In this document: one piece after another, positions 56,905 through 64,000 of the stretch | Numbering within the stretch: position 1 is the first letter of the stretch | How the letters are laid out: each line of letters starts with the position of its first letter | Source of the DNA: an uncultured Chitinophagaceae bacterium | Lineage (GTDB): Bacteria; Bacteroidota; Bacteroidia; Chitinophagales; Chitinophagaceae | Direction: 5' to 3' | Length of the DNA stretch: 64,000 bases | Assembly: GCA_903895845.1 (NCBI GenBank) | Contig: CAITVK010000048.1 | Span: 1-64,000, forward strand | Notes under the pieces: model-generated | Told to the model about the DNA's origin: nothing | Database searches by the model: none | What the model saw: the letters and a program-made list of their open reading frames with translations, nothing else | Made by a program: the position numbers and the translations under genes

Positions 56905-59631
56905 TTATTTGTTATTGATATAAACGAGCCTTCCATTGCTCTCCCGTCCATTCTTTCCTACAACTGTTACCCTGAAAGTCGTTCGCCCCATTCCTGAAAT
57001 ACTTTCTGATTGAAACTCATAATTGGTTTTTGTTACTTTATCTGCAACTAAATCATAAGTAGGGGAATTACCTACCGCTTTATATAATTTGTAATAAGCT
57101 GCACCCTCTACTTCTTTCCATACCAAATCAACACTTTTCTCATCTATGGTAGTAATCATCAGTGTATCCGTTGCCTTTATTTTACTATTTTCAGGGATAG
57201 ATTTAATTTTAAGTATATCCCCTTTATTTGTTTGCAAACTAATTAAGTCGGTATTTTCTTTCTTAAAAGACAGCTTATTTCCATGAGAATCAGTTACAGT
57301 TGCCATACTGATATTTGGATAATAAACCTTGCATATTCCTCCCACTCGCGAATTGATCTCAAAAAAGGTTGCTTGTCCATCCTTCCAAGCGGCGGATACT
57401 TCAAAATTTCCCCTTGCAACCAACCCCTTATAACTTCCACTTGCCCATTTGGACGGCAATGCAGGTAATGGGGCAATATATCCTTCATGACTTTGCAATA
57501 ACATTTCTGCCACTCCAGCCGTTCCCCCAAAGTTGCCATCAATCTGAAACGGTGGATGCGTATCCCAAAGATTCGGTTTGGTACAAGTGGAAAGTAAATT
57601 TGAAAATAAAATGTAAGCTCTATCGCCATCTTTTACCCTTGCCCACAAATTCAGGCGGTGTGCAATTGCCCAACCCCTTGATAAGTCGCCCCTTGCATTT
57701 AGAGTCACTTTGGCTGCATCTACCCACGCAGGGGTGTTAGAATTAATAATTGTTCCAGGATAAAGTCCTACCAAATGCGAAATGTGCCTATGCTTGTATT
57801 CCCCAATGTCCCCGTAATTTTTCTCTTCCCTATATTCTTTTATTTGACCAGAAAAGCCTACTTGTATAGGGTCTAGCTTACCTATCTGGTATTTAACCGT
57901 GCTAATGAAGGGGGCTTTATCATCCAATATCTTTGCCATTTCCAATAGGTCATGGTGATTTTCATAAATCATCTGTTGGTCAAAGCCACATCCAATTGTT
58001 TTGTAAGCAGTTCCTTTTTGCATCTGTTCAGGCGATTCAGACGGGTTTGCCAATAGCAACCCGTCTCTAGTAGGCTTGATTACCTTACTCAAAAACTTCC
58101 CCATTCCCAGTAAAGCCGGATAATCTGTTTGCCTTAATAGTTTTTTATTCCTTGAAAAATCATATTGTTCCCAGAAAAGTTTAGTAGTAAACCCACCTGT
58201 TCCTGGGCCTGAATGACCGCCTGGTCCCATGATGGTATAAGCACTTGCACCCGTTCCGATAGCCCATCCATTACCATTGGTAGAGAAGGATAAAGAGTCT
58301 GGATTATTGATTCTAATATATTCAGTTGCCATTTGACAAGCCTCCTCCATATAGGCATTGTGGTAATCCACATATGCAGTAAACATCTCTGCCAGATTGG
58401 TATTGAAGACAGGCCAATAGTTCATTTGCACATTTATATTGTGCCAATAACCTGCACCCCAAGGAGAAATATCATATTGTGTCCAGATACCTTGCAAGTT
58501 GGGAGGCATCGTTCCAGGACGGGAAGAAGAAATCAAAAGGTATCTCCCAAACTGAAAATAAAGTTCTTCAAAATAACTATCATGAATACCCGTTCTGTAG
58601 TTTGTTAAAAGTTTATCTGTAGGAATAGTTGGTTCAGTACCACCAAAATCCAATTTTACCCGATTGAAATAATTGTGATAATCTGAAAGGTGAGTTTGCA
58701 ACAATTCGGCATAACTTTTTTTGCTTGCAGCAGCTATGATGTTTGAAATCCTTTCGTGGGGTGATGGATTGCCATAAAGTTTTTTAGCAGGATTTAATTC
58801 TGTAAACACTTTGCTTTCTAATTTATAATTTGTTCCTACCGCTACCAATAGTATCGCACTATCTGCATCTGCAACTACAATCTTCCCATTACCGCCCTCA
58901 ACATCATTCATAGCCTGTTCAGTCCCTCCAAAATTGGTCACCTTCAATTGTCCTTCATAGAGGACATTGTAGAAACCCATCTTTCCAGACAGGGTAATCA
59001 AATCACCATTTGCCGAAACAATCCCTGTCCTATAATCTCCATCCTTAGTGGTATCTGGGTTTTTTAGATAAGGAATCACTGGGCGGACAGAAAAGGAAAG
59101 CTTTCCTTTTGCACTTGCCTTTAGCTTTATCACCAACACCTTATCAGGATAACTTGCAAAGTATTCACGGGTATATTCCACACCACCCTCCTGATATTTA
59201 GTGTAGGATACTGCATCACTGATTGAAAGCCCCCTTTGATAGTTAGTAGGTTTTCTATGATTGATGTCAAGATAAATCTCTGCGAAATTGGTTAACCCGC
59301 CCAATTTATGAAGGCTTTTATTTACCAAGGTATTTTCCGTAATCTGAATCCTTTCTGTATCTGTTCTCCCAAAAACACAAGCCCCAAGCCAACCGTTCCC
59401 TAAAGGTAAAGACAAACTTTCCCAATCTGCATCATAAGGTTTACTCGTAACACCGAGAGCCTTATAATTCCCTCCCCTATTTGGTGCAGGTGCATCATAC
59501 CAAAGTTGATAGGTTTTCTTTTTTTGAACCCTTGCACTTTCCAATTCGGCTTTAACCTGTCCTGAAGAGTTTTTCATAAAGCCGACCAATGCACACAAAA
59601 ACAGGGTTGTAACTAATCTACTTTTTCTCAT
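56905..59631 (-). CDS. GH95 family alpha-L-fucosidase with C-terminal Fn3 module, copy 2
   Basis: The 908-residue secreted enzyme has a signal peptide and the GH95 layout. Catalytic segments are HNINVQMNYWP, the SESPEQM glutamate region and PPFQIDGNFGG. It is about 100 residues longer than copy 1, from an added fibronectin-type-III-like module (about 815-900, VDLVWKEVEGAAYYKLYKA). The two copies are clearly diverged, so they probably act on different fucose or L-galactose linkages. It starts 32 bp from GH39 copy 2. Confidence 0.92.
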   Translation of the reverse strand: MRKSRLVTTLFLCALVGFMKNSSGQVKAELESARVQKKKTYQLWYDAPAPNRGGNYKALGVTSKPYDADWESLSLPLGNGWLGACVFGRTDTERIQITENTLVNKSLHKLGGLTNFAEIYLDINHRKPTNYQRGLSISDAVSYTKYQEGGVEYTREYFASYPDKVLVIKLKASAKGKLSFSVRPVIPYLKNPDTTKDGDYRTGIVSANGDLITLSGKMGFYNVLYEGQLKVTNFGGTEQAMNDVEGGNGKIVVADADSAILLVAVGTNYKLESKVFTELNPAKKLYGNPSPHERISNIIAAASKKSYAELLQTHLSDYHNYFNRVKLDFGGTEPTIPTDKLLTNYRTGIHDSYFEELYFQFGRYLLISSSRPGTMPPNLQGIWTQYDISPWGAGYWHNINVQMNYWPVFNTNLAEMFTAYVDYHNAYMEEACQMATEYIRINNPDSLSFSTNGNGWAIGTGASAYTIMGPGGHSGPGTGGFTTKLFWEQYDFSRNKKLLRQTDYPALLGMGKFLSKVIKPTRDGLLLANPSESPEQMQKGTAYKTIGCGFDQQMIYENHHDLLEMAKILDDKAPFISTVKYQIGKLDPIQVGFSGQIKEYREEKNYGDIGEYKHRHISHLVGLYPGTIINSNTPAWVDAAKVTLNARGDLSRGWAIAHRLNLWARVKDGDRAYILFSNLLSTCTKPNLWDTHPPFQIDGNFGGTAGVAEMLLQSHEGYIAPLPALPSKWASGSYKGLVARGNFEVSAAWKDGQATFFEINSRVGGICKVYYPNISMATVTDSHGNKLSFKKENTDLISLQTNKGDILKIKSIPENSKIKATDTLMITTIDEKSVDLVWKEVEGAAYYKLYKAVGNSPTYDLVADKVTKTNYEFQSESISGMGRTTFRVTVVGKNGRESNGRLVYINNK

Positions 59632-59716
59632 TTGCTATATTTTATTTTTTGGTGGATTCAAGCACTAAATGTTGTGCTTTTAAAGAGATTTTAGTGTAGT
59701 ACTTGGCATTCTACAC

Positions 59717-61306
59717 TTATTTCTTAGGAATCAATCTTAATAAAACTACTCCATGAGGTGCAACTTCGGCCTGATAACTATTCGTTGCAACCATTAGATC
59801 CTTTTGTCTCCAGACATCCCTAACTGTTTGTTTGCCTGCAATGCCCAAGTCATTCCAATTTGCAGTTATCACTGCCTTATTGATACCTCTGTTAAATAGC
59901 CCAACCGCAATACTTCCATCTTCTAACGGTTTCTTAAATACTTCCAATGAATCGTGAGAGGCTACCCATATTGCACTTACTGCCAAGGGGTCTTGGTCAA
60001 TATCAATTACTTCATCATTGGTAATCAGATTAAGCGTGAAAGTATCCAACTTCTCTAAATCACAACCCAACATTAATGGTGCTGAGAGCAGGCACCACAA
60101 ACTAATATGCGCATATTGTTCATCAGGTGTAAGTCTTGTTGGGCGAGGCTTCCCCCAGCCTACGGTACCAATTACTAACATATCAGGGTCATTATAATGT
60201 CCGGGATTGGAATAGGGCGAACATTTTTCCATATTGAAACCTACATCACTAACAGTTTTGTGTGTACTTGTTCCCAATTCGGCCTTATCCCATGCATCTA
60301 CCAAATCCCCTGAAATGCGCCAATAGGTACCATTAACTTTCGCACCCCATTTCCATACATCTGCTTTACCGTACTGGCATAAACTAAATACAATATCTCT
60401 TTTTTGCGCCCGCAAGGCTTTGCCCATCAAATCGTAAGGATAAACCCTAGCAATGGAATCAAGCGTTTTGTCTTTACTCAACATAGGTACGCCTTGAGTA
60501 GAATCCGAAGCAATTTTTGTATAAGAACACCAATCATATTTAAGAAAATCAAAACCCCAATTGGCAAAACTGGCTGCATCTTGCATTTCGTGTTGCCAAC
60601 TACCCGCACATTCACCACAAGTAAGCACTCCGGGTGAGGAATATAAACCTGCTTTCAACCCCTTACTATGAATATAATCTGCCAATCCCTTCATATCAGG
60701 AAATCGTCCATTTGGAATAATATTACCCTCTGCATCCCTGAAATCACCTTGCAGCTTTGGGTCTTTGGTTTTGGTATGATTGTTTTCCCAATAGTCATCT
60801 ATATTAACATAAGACCATCCATAGTTGATTAATCCACTGTTTACCATCGCATCAGCAGCCCGCTTTACTTTGTCTGCCGATACCTGACCTGCATAGGCAT
60901 TCCAACTATTCCAGCCCATTGGCGGCGTCAAAGCAATGGTTTCCCCAACAATAATCTTAAAGTTTCGGATTGCAATCCCTTTGGCATTTTTCGCTTTTAA
61001 CACAACTGGAAAAGTTCCTTTTTTAGAAATACTTCCTGTAATGATACCCGTTTTTGCATCTAAACTCAACCCGTCAGGAAGACCTGATGCAGAAAATGTC
61101 ATTGGTCGGACACCTGTCGCAGCAACCGTATAAAAGACTGGGGAACCAGAACGAACACCAAATACTTTTGCACCATTAATACGAGGACTCAAAGGTGCTG
61201 TTGGAGTTAAAATTTGTGCTGACAATGAATCTACACTTGATTGACTAAAGACATTTCCAGTCATTGTAAGTAATGTAAAAAACGCAACTGTAACTTTTTT
61301 CTTCAT
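59717..61306 (-). CDS. GH27 alpha-galactosidase with N-terminal Ig-like domain
   Basis: The 529-residue secreted enzyme has a signal peptide, then a putative Ig module (about 40-120, LPDGLSLDAKTGIITGS, the He_PIG pattern) and a GH27 catalytic barrel starting at PPMGWNSWNAY. The nucleophile is D258 in KYDWC and the acid/base D334 in ISGDLVDAWD. A C-terminal antiparallel beta-domain follows. It releases alpha-galactose; relatives in GH27 also act on beta-L-arabinopyranose. A long gap with array 7 separates it from the GH78 gene. Confidence 0.93.
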   Translation of the reverse strand: MKKKVTVAFFTLLTMTGNVFSQSSVDSLSAQILTPTAPLSPRINGAKVFGVRSGSPVFYTVAATGVRPMTFSASGLPDGLSLDAKTGIITGSISKKGTFPVVLKAKNAKGIAIRNFKIIVGETIALTPPMGWNSWNAYAGQVSADKVKRAADAMVNSGLINYGWSYVNIDDYWENNHTKTKDPKLQGDFRDAEGNIIPNGRFPDMKGLADYIHSKGLKAGLYSSPGVLTCGECAGSWQHEMQDAASFANWGFDFLKYDWCSYTKIASDSTQGVPMLSKDKTLDSIARVYPYDLMGKALRAQKRDIVFSLCQYGKADVWKWGAKVNGTYWRISGDLVDAWDKAELGTSTHKTVSDVGFNMEKCSPYSNPGHYNDPDMLVIGTVGWGKPRPTRLTPDEQYAHISLWCLLSAPLMLGCDLEKLDTFTLNLITNDEVIDIDQDPLAVSAIWVASHDSLEVFKKPLEDGSIAVGLFNRGINKAVITANWNDLGIAGKQTVRDVWRQKDLMVATNSYQAEVAPHGVVLLRLIPKK

Positions 61307-61325
61307 TGTTATTTTTTTGATTCAA

Positions 61326-61358
61326 AAGGAAGGCTTGGCTAAAAGAGAAACCTTCCTT
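61326..61358. promoter_or_regulatory. Hairpin in the GH27 leader
   Basis: AAGGAAGG (61326-61333) pairs with CCTTCCTT (61351-61358), 8 bp with a 17-nt loop, about 20-50 bp upstream of the GH27 start. It could affect translation or be chance. Confidence 0.3.
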
Positions 61359-61544
61359 ATTGTTTAGTAATCGATACCAAAGCTCTATCGCCTATTTGAT
61401 TTAATTGTCTTGGCTTCATCGGCAATCATCCCCTTCACTTCCTTCCAATAAAATATCTCTTAACTGATTAAAGTGAGCAGGAAATTGGCTTTGCCTTACT
61501 AGGTTAGACCATTTTCCAACTAACAATTAATCATTGTTAGCACT

Positions 61545-61785
61545 TTTTTGCAAAAAGCTGACAAGCGAAGTACTAATCTTGTCAGCTTTATCACTTTTCC
61601 AGCTCTCTTTTGCAAAAAGCAGACAAACGGAGCACACATCTTGTCCGGTTTGCCTCATTTCTTGTCGGGTTTTACAAAAAGCTGACAAGCGGAGCACATA
61701 TCTTGTCAGCTTTTTCACTTTTCCAGCTCTCTTTTACAAAAAGCGGACAAGGAGAGTAAATATCTTGTCAGCTTTACCCAATGCT
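61545..61785. repeat. Array 7: four 62-bp units with internal hairpins
   Basis: The GACAA core starts at 61560, 61622, 61684 and 61746, always 62 bp apart. Each unit splits into about 21+21+20 bp (GCTGACAAG part, CTTGTCAGC part, CCAGCTCTC part). AAAGCTGACAAG (61554-61565) pairs with 61578-61589, and the third unit has a 14-bp perfect stem, 61676-61689 with 61702-61715. The second and fourth copies are diverged. It lies between the GH78 stop at 61798 and the GH27 start, both on the minus strand. Confidence 0.9.
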
Positions 61786-61797
61786 GTCAATAGATTG

Positions 61798-64000
61798 TTA
61801 TTTGTTTGGTTGATTCTTTATTTCCGGAACCACGAACCTGTAAGTTCCAGAGCCGACTTTTACTTTGATATAACCTTCACCAAATCCCTCCACCTGAATG
61901 CCTTTAACATCACTCAATTTTGTATTATCAAGCAGAATACGCTGATCAGTTGAGGCAACTGGGATAAAAATTGTGGCTGTGGTATTCACTGGAATGGATA
62001 CATCCATTGAAAAAGCGTCATTGTCTTTCCGCCATGCTGCTGATGCCAACCCATAAGGCGTTAATTCTGTTACGCTCATTTGAGTAAATTCTCCACCCGG
62101 GTGAGGCTTTATCATCATTGTTTTGAATCCTGCCGAAGTTTCATGCAAGCCTACTGCATCTCGGTACAGCCAATCACCAATAGAACCATAGGCATAGTGA
62201 TTGAAAGAATTCATCCCATTGCTTGGTATAGTATGGTCGGGCAACATCGCATTCCACCGTTCCCACATAGTGGTTGCGCCCATCGTAATAGGATAAAGCC
62301 ATCCCGGATACTCCTTGCGCAGCAGAAGTTTATAAGCCAAATCAGTGTATCCCCATTCTGATAATACGTGACAGATAAAAGGGGTGCCAACAAAACCGGT
62401 GGTTATATGACCATACTGACGTACATTATCTGCAAGGTGGGCTGCAACTACAGGACGTTGTGCTTCGGGAAGCATTTCAAAATTCAAGGCCAAAGCAAAC
62501 GCAGTCTGTGTAGCCGATACCAGATAACCTCCCGGCGTGAGATAGGCGTTACAAAATGCGGACTTAACCTTCGTAGTCATCTCGGCGTAATGTTCCGCAT
62601 CTTCAGATTTTCCAAGCACTGCTGCCGACTTAGAAAGGATATCTAGCGAATTGGCAAAAAAGCATTGCTGAATAAGCGGTTTATAAGTCACTGCCGAAAC
62701 GCCTAAATTGTCGTTATTAACACTGTAAAACAACCAATCACCATGATGTGACCCAGTAGTCCACAAATAATCTTTACTCTGTGAAACCATGTAATCCACC
62801 CATTTCTTCATACTTGAATATTGATTTTCCAGAATCTGTTTATCACCATAAGCCATGTAATGTTGCCAGGGTATAATGGTACTTGCATCCGACCAGAAAG
62901 TATTTCCTTTACCTACAAGTCCAGGAATAATGGGTGTAATATGTGATACTTTTCCATCGGGGGATTGATCTGCAGCCAGATCCTTCAGCCATTTACGGAA
63001 AAAATTTTGTACATCACGATTGAAGGTAGCTGTCCTGAAAAAAGCCTGTGCATCCCCTGTCCAGCCCAAACGTTCGTCTCGTTGTGGGCAATCGGATGGT
63101 ATGTCCACAAAATTGCTGTACAATCCCCATTGAATATTGCTTTGCAACTGATTGACCAGATTGTTGGAAGAGTTAAATGTGCCTGTCTGTTCCATATCCG
63201 AAAAGACAACAGCTACTTTAAAATCATCTGGATTCAGGTTGCCATCAATGCCTTCAACTTTCAGATAACGGAATCCATAAAATGTAAACCGTGCTTCAAA
63301 CCGGTCGGGTTCACCACTACAGACATATCGACCCTGAGCCTTTGCAGAACGTAAATTGGCGGTATAGAAATTCCCTTTCTCATCCAACACCTCCGCATGA
63401 GAAGTGGTAATCACCTGACCTCTTGTTCCTTTATAGGTTAAAATTTCCCTGCCAGACATATTTTGACCAAAATCAAGCACTTTCTCCCCTTTTGGTGTTG
63501 TTATCACTGCTATCGGACTCTTCAATTCATGTGTTACTACAGGTTCACTCTCACTACTGACTAAATTGTCAAAGGGATATTCTTTCACTTGTACGGCTTC
63601 CCACTTTGAATCGTCAAATACAGGCGTATTCCAACCTTTTTGTTGTAATCGGGCATCAACAGTCTCCCCATCATACAACTCGGAAAACACCACTTCACCG
63701 GTTGAAGTCTTCCACGTTTTATCAGTGGTAATTATCTCCTTACTACCATCAAGATAGGAAACTATCATAATAGCTAACGCCCCCACCTTTTCGGCACTAT
63801 AAACCTTCGGTACAACCTTGTACCCAATACGACCCAAATACCATCCGCGCCCAAGCATGACACCAAGAGCATTGGATCCTTTATTCAACATACCAGTTAC
63901 GTCATAGGTCTGATATTGCAAACGTTTTTCATAAGAAGTCCAACCTGGTGTAAAATGACTTTTTCCAACCTTATTACCATTGATTGAAGCTTCATACATA
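61798..64000 (-). CDS. GH78 alpha-L-rhamnosidase, N-terminus outside the window
   Basis: At least 733 residues are visible; the frame is open to the right edge, so the start and signal peptide lie outside. The visible part has the N-terminal beta-domain (LYQ-type MYEASINGNKVG, FTPGWTSYEKRL), the (alpha/alpha)6 core (SDCPQRDERLGWTGDAQAF with catalytic-region acids, TTMWERWNAMLPD, SFNHYAYGSIGDWLY) and the C-terminal beta-domain. It removes terminal alpha-L-rhamnose. Together with GH106 it gives two unrelated rhamnosidase families in one locus. It is intact as far as seen, unlike the broken relative at 35483. Confidence 0.93.
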   Translation of the reverse strand, partial: MYEASINGNKVGKSHFTPGWTSYEKRLQYQTYDVTGMLNKGSNALGVMLGRGWYLGRIGYKVVPKVYSAEKVGALAIMIVSYLDGSKEIITTDKTWKTSTGEVVFSELYDGETVDARLQQKGWNTPVFDDSKWEAVQVKEYPFDNLVSSESEPVVTHELKSPIAVITTPKGEKVLDFGQNMSGREILTYKGTRGQVITTSHAEVLDEKGNFYTANLRSAKAQGRYVCSGEPDRFEARFTFYGFRYLKVEGIDGNLNPDDFKVAVVFSDMEQTGTFNSSNNLVNQLQSNIQWGLYSNFVDIPSDCPQRDERLGWTGDAQAFFRTATFNRDVQNFFRKWLKDLAADQSPDGKVSHITPIIPGLVGKGNTFWSDASTIIPWQHYMAYGDKQILENQYSSMKKWVDYMVSQSKDYLWTTGSHHGDWLFYSVNNDNLGVSAVTYKPLIQQCFFANSLDILSKSAAVLGKSEDAEHYAEMTTKVKSAFCNAYLTPGGYLVSATQTAFALALNFEMLPEAQRPVVAAHLADNVRQYGHITTGFVGTPFICHVLSEWGYTDLAYKLLLRKEYPGWLYPITMGATTMWERWNAMLPDHTIPSNGMNSFNHYAYGSIGDWLYRDAVGLHETSAGFKTMMIKPHPGGEFTQMSVTELTPYGLASAAWRKDNDAFSMDVSIPVNTTATIFIPVASTDQRILLDNTKLSDVKGIQVEGFGEGYIKVKVGSGTYRFVVPEIKNQPNK

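Overview
The window looks like chromosomal DNA of a Bacteroidota member, probably a Chitinophagaceae-like environmental species. The evidence is a giant PKD-repeat protein ending in a type-B type IX secretion (T9SS) sorting domain, the futalosine menaquinone genes mqnB and mqnD, a tmRNA whose tag reads GNTQYAMAA, and a long run of secreted glycoside hydrolases. The assignment rests on protein families only; no rRNA or tRNA gene is visible.

Layout. 1-8213: a minus-strand cluster leuC-leuD-leuA-like-acyltransferase-leuB-mqnB-mqnD, with a divergent LysR regulator at 8214. 9253-14238: a 1661-residue PKD adhesin. 14964-15998: pheS. 16065-21711: a minus-strand group of two EEP-fold phosphodiesterase-like membrane proteins, two rhomboids and an RlmD-type methyltransferase. 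21810-28181: an efflux operon (small protein, TolC, RND permease, adaptor). 28279-30688: a PA0069-type radical SAM protein and two 2H-phosphoesterase-like proteins. 30901-31273: ssrA (tmRNA). 31504-32508: a single membrane-protein gene bracketed by inverted repeats. 32911-64000: a 31-kb minus-strand polysaccharide-degradation region with GH3, a broken GH78-like gene, a NodB-like deacetylase, GH88, a heparinase II/III-type lyase, an SGNH esterase, GH43, GH95 twice, a sialate O-acetylesterase, a sugar isomerase, GH106, two tandem GH39, GH27 and GH78 (cut by the window edge). Most carry signal peptides. The set suits a rhamnose-, fucose-, galactose- and uronate-containing glycan. No SusC/SusD pair or sensor-regulator lies in the window.

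The most unusual feature is not a gene. Six intergenic gaps hold arrays of 5-10 short units with a 21-bp period (two helical turns), and a seventh holds a 62-bp unit that resolves into about 21+21+20. Each array has its own unrelated unit sequence. I measured the spacing by hand: five arrays keep 21 bp without exception and one has a single 20-bp step. Most units have near-palindromic cores, and in some arrays units are flipped in orientation while the symmetry centre stays on the 21-bp grid. Six of the seven arrays lie between two genes read in the same direction; the left neighbour of the first is outside the window. This is the best candidate here for an undescribed system.

Other points of interest: a GH78-like pseudogene with one in-frame stop and one frameshift; a decayed GH88 3' end nearby; a cassette-like gene beside the tmRNA; two copies of a 112-116-bp palindromic element; several long perfect hairpins in operon gaps; and paralogue pairs in which one member has lost catalytic residues.
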